Assembly: GCA_963781555.1 (NCBI GenBank)
Contig: CAWAGB010000003.1
Location: 124,001-188,000 of the forward strand
Direction: 5' to 3'
DNA: 64,000 bases
From: JAICQM01 sp963781555
GTDB lineage: Bacteria > Chloroflexota > Limnocylindria > QHBO01
Position 1 is the stretch's first letter. Each line of letters starts with the position of its first letter. The translations under genes and the position numbers were made by a program. The notes under the pieces are model-generated. The model did no database searches. It was given only the letters and a program-made list of their open reading frames with translations, and was not told where the DNA came from. Below are positions 8,862 through 16,064 of the stretch, in pieces.

Positions 8862-9740
8862 CTAGCGAAGCGGCTCGAGGATCTCCCTGGCGACGCGCTC
8901 GAGGCGAGCCGTGTCGTTCACCCCGCGCACGCTGAAGATGATCTTCTGCGCACCCGCCTCGGCCAGCGCCGCGAAGCGCTCGACCGTGCGCGCCGGCTCC
9001 TCGGCGTCCAGGTCGATGCGCGCCATGACGCTGCGCTGGATCTCGTCGTAGGGCCTGCCCAGCGCGTCGCAGTGCTCGCGCAGGACGGCGTACTTGTGGG
9101 CGATCTGCTCCGGCCCGCCGAACACGTTGGTCGCGTCCGCGTACTGCGCCACGAGGCGCAGCGTCTTCCGCTCCCCGCCGCCGCCGATCATGATCGGGAC
9201 CCGTGGGCGGCTGAGCGCCTGGGGGGCGTTGAGCAGCCGCGTCGCGGTCACCGTGCGGCCCTCGAACCGCTCCCCGCTGCCACGTTCCCCTGACCACATG
9301 GCGTGGGCCATCTGGAGCGTCTCCTCCAGCATCCGGAAGCGGGTGCCGAGGCTCGGCATGGGGAAGCCCAGGCCGGTCGACTCCTCCTCGTTCCACGCCG
9401 CGCCGATCCCGAACCAGGCACGACCGCCGGACAGCACGTCGAGGGTGGTGGCGGCCTTGATCCACAGCGCCGGCTGCCGGTAGTGGATGCCGCCGACCAT
9501 CAGCCCGAGCCGCGCGCGCTGGGTGAGCGCCGCGGCGTAGGCGAGGGCGGAGAAGCCCTCCAGCATCGGCTCGTCCGCGCTGCCGACGCTGCGGATCTGG
9601 AAGAAGTGGTCCATCACCCAGATGGAGTCGAACCCGACCTCGTCCGCGGTCCGCACGACCCGACCAAAGGTCGGACCGATCTCGGCTACCCCGCCCGGCC
9701 AGGTGAAGGAGCTGATCTGAAGTCCGAAACGCAGGCTCAT
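8862..9740 (-). CDS. LLM-class (luciferase-like, probably F420-dependent) oxidoreductase
   Basis: A 292-residue TIM-barrel protein of the luciferase-like family: FGLQISSF at the first strand, ADEVGFDSIWVMDHF, TQRARLGLMVGG, and the C-terminal IMIGGGGERKTLRLVAQYAD typical of F420-dependent members. It would use reduced flavin or F420 on an unknown substrate. An ATG three codons upstream (9749) is also possible. It lies downstream of the TrpB2 gene on the same strand but a strong hairpin separates them. F420 use points to an actinobacterium or Chloroflexota. Confidence 0.88.
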   Translation of the reverse strand: MSLRFGLQISSFTWPGGVAEIGPTFGRVVRTADEVGFDSIWVMDHFFQIRSVGSADEPMLEGFSALAYAAALTQRARLGLMVGGIHYRQPALWIKAATTLDVLSGGRAWFGIGAAWNEEESTGLGFPMPSLGTRFRMLEETLQMAHAMWSGERGSGERFEGRTVTATRLLNAPQALSRPRVPIMIGGGGERKTLRLVAQYADATNVFGGPEQIAHKYAVLREHCDALGRPYDEIQRSVMARIDLDAEEPARTVERFAALAEAGAQKIIFSVRGVNDTARLERVAREILEPLR

Positions 9741-9763
9741 GGAGCCCATGATGGACCGATGCC

Positions 9764-9787
9764 GGGGCGCCCGCTGGCGGGCGCCCC
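9764..9787 (-). terminator. GC-rich hairpin after the TrpB2 gene
   Basis: A perfect inverted repeat GGGGCGCCCG / CGGGCGCCCC with a 4-base loop, 16 bases after the TrpB2 stop. No T-run follows, so it may be a weak terminator or a transcript stabiliser. Confidence 0.6.
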
Positions 9788-9802
9788 GATGCACCGATCG
9801 GC

Positions 9803-11122
9803 CTAGTCGACCAGGTCGCCCGCAAGGTAGGCGTCGTACGCGGCCATGTCGAACAGGCCGTGGCCGGAGAGGTTGAAGAGGATGACCCGCTCCTCCCCGG
9901 CCTCGCGCGCCTCCAGCGCCTCGTCGATCGCCGCCCGGATGGCATGCGACGACTCGGGCGCCGGGACGATCCCCTCCGTCCGGGCGAACTGGAGCGCGGC
10001 GTCGAAGCACGTGGTCTGGGCGTACGCCTTCGCCTCCAGGAAGCCGAGGTCGTAGAGGTGCGAGACCATCGGCGCCATGCCGTGGTAGCGCAGCCCGCCG
10101 GCGTGGATCGGCGCCGGGCGGAAGTCGTTGCCCAGGGTGTGCATCTTGAGCAACGGCGTGGTGCCCGCGGTGTCGCCGAAGTCGTAGCGGTACTCGCCCT
10201 GGGTGAGGCTGGGGCACGAGGCGGGCTCGACCGCCACGAAGCGGGTGCTGCTGGCACCGCGCAGCCGGTCCCGCAGGAACGGGAACGCAATGCCGGCGAA
10301 GTTCGAGCCGCCGCCGGCGCAGCCGATGACCACGTCCGGCGCCTCGCCGGCCATCTCCATCTGGCCCATCGCCTCCTGGCCGATGATCGTCTGGTGGAGG
10401 AGGACGTGGTTGAGGACGCTCCCCAGCGAGTACTTGACGTCCTCGTGCGTGGCGGCGACCTCGACCGCCTCGCTGATCGCGATCCCCAGGCTGCCGGTCG
10501 AGTCCGGCTCGGCGGCGAGGATGGCGCGGCCGGCGTTCGTGCGGTCCGAAGGTGACGCGACGACGTCCGCTCCGAAGCTCTGGATGAAGCTGCGCCGGTA
10601 CGGCTTCTGGTCGTAGCTGACCCGCACCATGAACACCTCGACGTCGAGGCCGAACATCGCGCCGGCAATGGCGAGCGCGCTCCCCCACTGGCCGGCGCCG
10701 GTCTCGGTGGCGAGCTTCGTGATGCCTTCCTCGCGGTTGTAGAAGGCCTGCGGGATGGCGGTGTTGAGCTTGTGGCTGCCTGCCGGCGAGACCGACTCGT
10801 TCTTGAAGTAGATGTGGGCCGGCGTGTCGAGCGCCCGCTCGAGGCCGATTGCGCGCTGCAGCGGGGTGGGCCGGTAGCTGCGGTACGCCTCGCGCACCTC
10901 TTCCGGGATCTCGATCATCGAATCCGCGCTCACCTCCTGGCGGATGAGCGCCATCGGGAAGAGCGGGGCGAGCATCTCGGGTCCGATCGGCTCGCGGGTC
11001 CCCGGGTGTAGGGGCGGCGGCTGTGGAACCGGCAGGTCCGCCGCGATGTTGAGGTAATGCGTCGGCAGTCGGTCCTCTGGCAGGACGAAGCGGCGCCGCG
11101 TGCGGGAGATGGTGACCGTCAT
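9803..11122 (-). CDS. trpB: Tryptophan synthase beta chain-like PLP enzyme (TrpB2 type)
   Basis: A 439-residue PLP enzyme that condenses indole with serine to give tryptophan. The Schiff-base lysine lies in SPAGSHKLNTA, the phosphate-binding loop in CAGGGSNFAG, and the C-terminal substrate loop in FNLSGHGLFDM. The N-terminal extension (LPEDRLPTHYLNIAADLP) and the length mark the TrpB2 subgroup, which usually works without TrpA. ATG 11122 is chosen since a GGAGG lies 12 bases before it and the T-box regulates exactly this site. No trpA or other trp gene is nearby. Confidence 0.93.
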   Translation of the reverse strand: MTVTISRTRRRFVLPEDRLPTHYLNIAADLPVPQPPPLHPGTREPIGPEMLAPLFPMALIRQEVSADSMIEIPEEVREAYRSYRPTPLQRAIGLERALDTPAHIYFKNESVSPAGSHKLNTAIPQAFYNREEGITKLATETGAGQWGSALAIAGAMFGLDVEVFMVRVSYDQKPYRRSFIQSFGADVVASPSDRTNAGRAILAAEPDSTGSLGIAISEAVEVAATHEDVKYSLGSVLNHVLLHQTIIGQEAMGQMEMAGEAPDVVIGCAGGGSNFAGIAFPFLRDRLRGASSTRFVAVEPASCPSLTQGEYRYDFGDTAGTTPLLKMHTLGNDFRPAPIHAGGLRYHGMAPMVSHLYDLGFLEAKAYAQTTCFDAALQFARTEGIVPAPESSHAIRAAIDEALEAREAGEERVILFNLSGHGLFDMAAYDAYLAGDLVD

Positions 11123-11134
11123 GGCTGTCTGAAG

Positions 11135-11450
11135 CCTCCGTGAGAACAACACGACCCCGTCGCCGCAACGGGCGAGGGGGTCATCTCACGGTGCCACCGT
11201 TGTTCCCGGGGTGTTCTCGTCCCCGGCTCATTCGACCACGGACCGATGCATGGGCTGCGCCCGCGCCTCGCTCGATGGCCTCGGCCTCGATATCGGTGCC
11301 TCTCCGCCGGCGGCTAGTTGCGTCTCGCTGGTCGCGTTGCGCGTTCGCTGCCGGAGCTCTCGGGGCCATTCGCCGCTCGCGCCGCCGCCGGGGTCTCAGT
11401 GTTCCCGGCTCCCTGTGGGCTCGCCTGAGCGGGTACTCGTCCCGATCATC
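11135..11450 (-). promoter_or_regulatory. Tryptophan-specific translational T-box riboswitch
   Basis: The leader of the TrpB2 gene folds as a T-box. Stem I: CGGG base, GACGAGTAC on the 5' side, CCGCTC (11427-11432) paired to GAGCGG (11373-11378), then a loop containing TGG at 11366-11368, the Trp codon, and the closing CCCG. The T-box proper GGTGGCACC is at 11190-11198; its UGGC bulge pairs with a tRNA ending GCCA, as tRNA-Trp does. CCGTGAGA (11184-11191) can pair with TCTCACGG (11138-11145), which overlaps the GGAGG ribosome site, so control is most likely translational. A stable hairpin fills 11153-11182. The 5' edge is approximate. Confidence 0.82.
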
Positions 11451-11548
11451 GCCGTATGTCGTTGTGATGCGGGACGGTACGCGCTGGGTCGGCGGCTCGT
11501 CAAGCGGCATCCGGACTGTTGGCACGGGCCGTGCGCTCACGGGCCGGC

Positions 11549-12025
11549 ATGAGCGATACCCGCCGCGCGACCCGCCGCGCTCCCGCCGATCTCGAGGCGC
11601 TGGCGTGGCTCATGGACAACAGCATCCCCATCCCCGGCACCGGGCGCCGCGTCGGGCTGGACGCCATCATCGGCCTCGTGCCCGGCATCGGCGACCTGCT
11701 CAGCAGCGGGGCGTCCCTGTTCCTCGTTCTCCGCGCCGCGGGCTACGGCGTCCCGCGCATCACGGTGGTGCGGATGCTCATCAACATGGGGCTGGACCTG
11801 GTGATCGGCGCCATCCCGGTCTTGGGCGACGCCTTCGACCTGTGGTTCAAAGCCAACGAGCGCAACGTCGCACTCTTCCGTCGGCACGCGCTCGAGCCCG
11901 GCATGAGCACCCGCGGGGACCTGAGCTTCGTGGTGACCGTGCTGGTCATCGGCGCGCTGGTGATCGTCGGCGGGATCGCGCTCTCGATCTGGCTGCTGGC
12001 CCAGCTGTTGGGCGCCTTCGGCTGA
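11549..12025 (+). CDS. DUF4112 family membrane protein
   Basis: A 158-residue protein starting MSDTRRATRRAP. The first half has the pattern IPGTGRRVGLDAIIGLVPGIGDL, repeated in a second half as LVIGAIPVLGDAFDLWFKANERN, typical of DUF4112 proteins. Three to four hydrophobic segments end with VTVLVIGALVIVGGIALS. No function is known for the family. It starts about 100 bases after the 5' edge of the divergent T-box leader. Confidence 0.8.
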   Translation: MSDTRRATRRAPADLEALAWLMDNSIPIPGTGRRVGLDAIIGLVPGIGDLLSSGASLFLVLRAAGYGVPRITVVRMLINMGLDLVIGAIPVLGDAFDLWFKANERNVALFRRHALEPGMSTRGDLSFVVTVLVIGALVIVGGIALSIWLLAQLLGAFG

Positions 12026-12090
12026 AGCGGGGCTGGCACGGCGCGTGCCACGCGGGCATTGGTCAACATCTTCGCTGGAGCACCATATCG

Positions 12091-12330
12091 ATGAGCAATG
12101 ACCCGGGCCGGGCGACCGGCGAGACCCACGGCAGCGAGCAGGAGCCGGTCGAGGCCGGCGAGCGCGACGGGACCCAACGCGAGCAGGCGGCCAACGAGCA
12201 CGCGCCCGCCGAGCACGACCCGTCGAGCCCGACGCAGACGACCCAGGATGCGGGGGATCCGACCGACCTCGGTCAGGAGGAGATCGGCGAAGAGGGGGGC
12301 GACTCCGCGGCGGTGGTGACCGGCGGTTGA
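12091..12330 (+). CDS. Small acidic disordered protein
   Basis: A 79-residue product from ATG 12091, almost free of hydrophobic residues and rich in Glu, Asp, Gly, Thr and Gln (for example GSEQEPVEAGERDG). It would be intrinsically disordered. Its 3' end overlaps the end of the convergent kinase gene by about 58 bases, so either this gene or the kinase's last residues may be misread. No homologue family is recognised. Confidence 0.4.
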   Translation: MSNDPGRATGETHGSEQEPVEAGERDGTQREQAANEHAPAEHDPSSPTQTTQDAGDPTDLGQEEIGEEGGDSAAVVTGG

Positions 12331-13700
12331 CGCGGCGGCTGCACGCCCGGGAGGCTGACGGTGAAGCAGGTGCTTCCCGGGCGTGACGTCACTTCGAGCC
12401 GTCCGCCGTGACGGGCGACCACCTGGTGCGAGATGTGCAGGCCGAGCCCGGTGCCGACGCCGGGTGCCTTCGTTGTGACGAACGGCTCGAAGAGGCGCGG
12501 CAGCAGTTCGTCGGGGATGCCTGGTCCGTCGTCGCAGATCGAGACAGCCACCCCTGATCCATCCGGGCGGAGGCCGATGTCGAGCGTCCCGCGGCCGTCC
12601 ATCGCGTCAACGGCGTTGTCGATCAGGTTCGTCCACACCTGGTTGAGCTCCCCGCCGTGCGCCTCGATGTCAGGCAGGCCATCGGCGAAGGACCGTCGCA
12701 CTTCGATCTCCCGCAGCCGGTGGCGGAGGATGACCAGCGTGTCCTCCAGCCCGGCGCGCAGGTCGATGCGCTGGACCGGCGCCTGGTCGAGGTACGCGTA
12801 GCCCTTCACCGCCCGAACGATCTCGCCCATCCGTTCCGCGGCCATGTGGACCTCGGCGAGCAGCGCATGGGCGCCCGCCACGCTGGCCAGCCACGCCACG
12901 GCCGCCTCGACGGGTCCGTCCGCATATGGCGCCAGCACGGTGGCCAGCTCGTCATCCTGCCAGCCGGCGTCGACGAGCGCGGCAGCGGCCTCGTCGGTGT
13001 CGCCACCGCCGAGGGCGCGGAGCCGCTCCCCGATCGCCTCGGCGCGGTCCGAGCGCTCCAGCGGGTCGCGCGGTGCGTCACGGCTCGCCGGCTGCGCCGC
13101 CACCAGGGCAGCGAGGCGCGGGGCGTCGGCAGCGGCCAGTTCCTCCGCGGCCGCCGTGCGCGCAGTGAGGTCGTCCATGAGACCCGCGACGCTGCGGCGG
13201 ATCGCGGCGGCCGGATTGTTGAGCTCATGGGCCAGCCCAGCCGCCAAGGTGCCCAGCGAGGCCAGTCGCTCCCGCTGCGCGAGCAGCGCCTCGGTCGAGC
13301 GGAGGCGGGACAGGGTGGTGCGGACGATGGCAAGCGAGGCCTCCGGCCGGGTGGCGAGCAGGTCGAGCATCGCCGGCCCGGGGATCCGGAGCGCCACGAC
13401 CGGGGTCAGGGCCCGCGCGGTGGCGTTCCGTGGCCGCCCCTCCAGCAACGCCATCTCACCCTGCACGCTTCCCGGCCCGACGCGAGCCAGCGCCACCTCC
13501 TCCGCCCCGCTACCCCGCACCACGTCGATCTCCCCCTCGACGATCACGTACAGCGCGTCGCCCGCCTCGCCCTCCCGGAGCAGGAGCTCGCCGGCCTCCA
13601 GCCGCAGCGGCTCGCACAGCGAGGCGAGGCGCTCCAGCTCATCCTGCGGCAGGTCGGCGAACAGCGGAGCGGCGCGCAGCGCGTCGGTGGTGGCGAACAT
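12273..13700 (-). CDS. Cyclic nucleotide-binding domain histidine kinase
   Basis: A 475-residue cytosolic sensor kinase. Residues 10 to 125 form a cNMP-binding (CRP-like) domain: LFADLPQDELERLA, GDALYVIVEGEIDV, GEMALLEGRPRNATARA. The H-box is LASLGTLAAGLAHELNNP with the phosphorylated His at about residue 158. An insertion of about 120 residues precedes the second helix region; the ATPase has the N-box NQVWTNLIDNAVDAM, DDGPGIP and GVGTGLGLHI. ATG 13700 is chosen at MFATTDALR, 5 bases after the stop of the upstream receiver-reductase gene, its likely partner. The stop overlaps a small convergent gene. Confidence 0.9.
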   Translation of the reverse strand: MFATTDALRAAPLFADLPQDELERLASLCEPLRLEAGELLLREGEAGDALYVIVEGEIDVVRGSGAEEVALARVGPGSVQGEMALLEGRPRNATARALTPVVALRIPGPAMLDLLATRPEASLAIVRTTLSRLRSTEALLAQRERLASLGTLAAGLAHELNNPAAAIRRSVAGLMDDLTARTAAAEELAAADAPRLAALVAAQPASRDAPRDPLERSDRAEAIGERLRALGGGDTDEAAAALVDAGWQDDELATVLAPYADGPVEAAVAWLASVAGAHALLAEVHMAAERMGEIVRAVKGYAYLDQAPVQRIDLRAGLEDTLVILRHRLREIEVRRSFADGLPDIEAHGGELNQVWTNLIDNAVDAMDGRGTLDIGLRPDGSGVAVSICDDGPGIPDELLPRLFEPFVTTKAPGVGTGLGLHISHQVVARHGGRLEVTSRPGSTCFTVSLPGVQPPRQPPVTTAAESPPSSPISS

Positions 13701-13704
13701 CGGT

Positions 13705-15372
13705 CTACAGGCCGGCCAGGTACTGGTGCACGAACTGGACGGCCATGGCTCCCTCACCGACCGCGCTGGCGATGCGCTTCACGGATCGGTGCCGCACGTC
13801 GCCGGCGGCGAACACGCCCGGCATGCTCGTCTCCAGCAGGAACGGCTCCCTCGGAAGGCTCCAGCCGGCGGGCGGCCGGCCGTCGGCCAGGGTCGCCGCA
13901 CCGGTGCGGATGAAGCCGGGCTCGTCGCGCAGGATGGCATCCGCCAGCCAGTCGGTCCGTGGCTGCTGACCGATGAAGACGAAGAGTGCGCTGATGCCGC
14001 GCTCCTCCTCGCCAGTCGGGCCAGAGAGCGTCGCGCTCTCCAGGTGCGTGTCGCCGTGCACCGCGGCCACCGCGCTCCCGGTGCGCACCTGGACGTTGGG
14101 GAGCGCCTCGATCTGGTCGATCAGATACTGCGACATCGAGCTCATCGAGCCCCCGCGCACGATCAGATGGACCGTCTTCGCGAAGCGGCTGAGGTAGACG
14201 ACCGCCTGACCGGCGGAGTTGCCCCCGCCGACAACGCCCACCTCCGCGTCGCGGTACAGGACTGCCTCGCTGCTCGCCGCCCCGTAGTAGATACCGGCCC
14301 CCGCGAGACGGTCGGCGTCCGGCAGGTCAAGCGTCCGATAGCTCACCCCGGTGGCAATGACGAGGGCCTGGCACGAGAGCTCGCCCTCCTCCAGCGTCAC
14401 GATGCGGTACGGATCCTCGCGGCGCAGACCGCGCACGTCGGTGGGGGTGAGGATCTCCGCGCCGAGGCGCCGCGCCTGGGTGAGCGCCCGCCGGGCGAGG
14501 TCGCCGCCCGACAGGCCGGCCGGGAAGCCGAGGTAGTTCTCGATCCGGCTGGTGGTGCCCGCCTGCCCGCCCGGCGCCTCGCGCTCGACGAGCACCGTCT
14601 TGAGGCCCTCGCTCGCGCCATAGACCGCCGCCGCCAGGCCCGCCGGTCCGCCGCCGATGATCGCCAGGTCGTAAAACGGCAGCTGCGCCTGCGTCGTCAG
14701 ACCCACCCGCACGCCGATCTCGCGCGGGGTGGGGTCACGCAGCGCGGTTCCATCCGGCAGCAGGACGAGCGGGATCGCCGGGTCCGGCGGTTCCGGCTGG
14801 GCGGCTGCCAGGCGCCGTCCCTCGTCGTCCGCCTCGGGATCGAGCCACGCGTACGGGATCCCGTTGCGGGTCAGGAAATCGCGGATCTCGTGGCCGCGCG
14901 GCGCCCATCGGCCGGCCACCAGGCGGAGTCCCTCGAACGCCGGCCGGAAGGTGGCGGTCCAGTCCGCCAGCAGGTCGTCGAGGACCGGGAAGAGCTTCTC
15001 CTCCGGTGGGTCCCAGGGCTTGAGGATGTACTGGTCCAGACGGACCTCGTTGATGGCGCGGATTGCCACCTCGGTGTCGGCATACGCGGTCAGCAGGACC
15101 CGCTTGGCGTCGGGTTGCAGCTCGAGGCTCGCGACCAGGAACTCGATCCCGGTCATGCGCGGCATGCGCTGGTCGACCACCAGCAGGCCGATGGCGCTGC
15201 CGCGCAGGGTCAGCTGCCGCACCAGCTCGAGCCCTTCCTCCCCGCCGGGAGCGGCGACGACGCGGAATTCGTCGCCGTACCGCGCCCGCAGATCGCGCTC
15301 GATGGCGCGCAGCACCGGCGGGTCGTCGTCGACGACCACGATGGCAGGACGGGTGCGGCTCGGGTTGGCCAT
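13705..15372 (-). CDS. Response regulator receiver fused to thioredoxin reductase-like flavoprotein
   Basis: A 555-residue fusion. Residues 10 to 125 are a receiver domain: acidic pair VVVDDD, phospho-acceptor Asp67 in LLVVDQRMPRMTG, Thr in LLTAYAD and Lys in YILKPW. A linker domain of about 100 residues has a thioredoxin-like flavour. From about residue 230 follows a thioredoxin reductase fold with FAD motif IIGGGPAGLAAA, NADP motif GVVGGGNSAGQA and the C-terminal FAD site GVFAAGDVR. The redox CxxC is absent: the position reads YYGAASSEA. This fused family is known from databases but its reaction is unclear. It is the first gene of an operon with the histidine kinase. Confidence 0.9.
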   Translation of the reverse strand: MANPSRTRPAIVVVDDDPPVLRAIERDLRARYGDEFRVVAAPGGEEGLELVRQLTLRGSAIGLLVVDQRMPRMTGIEFLVASLELQPDAKRVLLTAYADTEVAIRAINEVRLDQYILKPWDPPEEKLFPVLDDLLADWTATFRPAFEGLRLVAGRWAPRGHEIRDFLTRNGIPYAWLDPEADDEGRRLAAAQPEPPDPAIPLVLLPDGTALRDPTPREIGVRVGLTTQAQLPFYDLAIIGGGPAGLAAAVYGASEGLKTVLVEREAPGGQAGTTSRIENYLGFPAGLSGGDLARRALTQARRLGAEILTPTDVRGLRREDPYRIVTLEEGELSCQALVIATGVSYRTLDLPDADRLAGAGIYYGAASSEAVLYRDAEVGVVGGGNSAGQAVVYLSRFAKTVHLIVRGGSMSSMSQYLIDQIEALPNVQVRTGSAVAAVHGDTHLESATLSGPTGEEERGISALFVFIGQQPRTDWLADAILRDEPGFIRTGAATLADGRPPAGWSLPREPFLLETSMPGVFAAGDVRHRSVKRIASAVGEGAMAVQFVHQYLAGL

Positions 15373-15418
15373 CGCGGTGAGTGTATCGGGCGCGCCTGCA
15401 CCTCGACCAGTCCCGCGA

Positions 15419-15439
15419 GCGTATATACCGTATATACGC
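15419..15439. promoter_or_regulatory. Palindrome downstream of the PIN toxin and upstream of the receiver-reductase gene
   Basis: A near-perfect 21-bp palindrome: 10-base arms GCGTATATAC / GTATATACGC around one base. It touches the toxin stop codon and ends 47 bases before the receiver-reductase start. Its 17-base core is the exact reverse complement of the core in front of the antitoxin gene, so one regulator could bind both. Confidence 0.6.
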
Positions 15440-15831
15440 TAGCGAAGCCGATCGAGGACCGGCGCCGCAGTTCCGACGAGACGCGGATTGGCGCTGACCA
15501 GCCGCAAACCACCTTCCTCCGCGACCGCCACCGTCGCGGCCTCCCGCGCCGACAGCCCGCGGGCCATCCATCGGGCGACCGTTGTCGCCTGCGGGCGTCG
15601 CACCTCGAGGCCGATCGCACGCACGGCGCCGGCGAAGGTGGCCAGGTCGTCTGGTTCGAGGCGACCGACCACCGCGTCGAGCAGATCCGCCTCCCAGTCA
15701 GGGGCCACGACCGCCAACAGGTCACCGGCCTCGTAGGCGCGCCGGAGGTCGCGAGCCGCGCGTACGCCGGGATGGCCATCGTCGACGAACCAGCGCAGGA
15801 GCACCGTATCGTCAACCGCGACGCGTCTCAT
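15439..15831 (-). CDS. PIN-domain protein, probable VapC-type toxin
   Basis: A 130-residue protein with the PIN-fold order: Asp near the N-terminus (VAVDDTVLLRWF), an acidic residue in WEADLLDAVVG, and a C-terminal Asn-containing strand (LRLVSANPRLVG) where VapC has a catalytic Asp/Asn. PIN domains cleave RNA and act as toxins of VapBC modules. Its ATG overlaps the TGA of the upstream ribbon-helix-helix gene (ATGA), as in toxin-antitoxin operons. The toxin is second, the normal order. One acidic site residue is less clear, so activity is inferred. Confidence 0.82.
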   Translation of the reverse strand: MRRVAVDDTVLLRWFVDDGHPGVRAARDLRRAYEAGDLLAVVAPDWEADLLDAVVGRLEPDDLATFAGAVRAIGLEVRRPQATTVARWMARGLSAREAATVAVAEEGGLRLVSANPRLVGTAAPVLDRLR

Positions 15832-16028
15832 CGATCGGCGAACAGCGCGTCGATCTCGGCGAGCCTGGCACGGACCGCCGGGTCGGCGCCCGGTCCGCGG
15901 GCCGCCACCAGACGCTCGTCGGCGAGCTGGGCGATGAACCTGCTGCGGGTCATCCCCAGGCTGCGGCATTCCTCGTCAATGCGATCGAGCAGCGCGTCGC
16001 TGATGGAGATGAGGACCCGCTTCGTCAT
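15828..16028 (-). CDS. Ribbon-helix-helix antitoxin
   Basis: A 66-residue protein with the RHH strand KRVLISISDALLDRIDEEC and the helix-turn MTRSRFIAQLADERL, the DNA-binding pattern of CopG/VapB-type antitoxins. The acidic C-terminus (ARLAEIDALFADR) would wrap the PIN toxin. It overlaps the toxin start by 4 bases and is preceded by a palindromic operator 8 bases before its ATG, so the complex probably represses its own promoter. Confidence 0.85.
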   Translation of the reverse strand: MTKRVLISISDALLDRIDEECRSLGMTRSRFIAQLADERLVAARGPGADPAVRARLAEIDALFADR

Positions 16029-16036
16029 GCCCGCGA

Positions 16037-16053
16037 GTATATACGGTATATAC
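16037..16053. promoter_or_regulatory. Palindromic operator upstream of the antitoxin gene
   Basis: A perfect 17-bp palindrome, arms GTATATAC around one base, 8 bases before the antitoxin start. The AT-rich arms stand out in this very GC-rich DNA and could also contain the -10 element. Autoregulation by RHH antitoxins at such sites is well known. A mirror copy lies at the other end of the operon. Confidence 0.7.
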
Positions 16054-16064
16054 GCTGCGGCGAC

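Noticed and set aside
8862..11168. One open frame spanning the LLM oxidoreductase and the TrpB2 region.
   Set aside because: The part before the MSLRFG start is antisense-frame Arg/Pro-rich sequence overlapping the real TrpB2 frame; the hairpin and normal start split them.
15419..16053. Palindromes flanking the toxin-antitoxin genes as terminal repeats of a transposon.
   Set aside because: There is no transposase and no target-site duplication that I can see; operators are the simpler reading.
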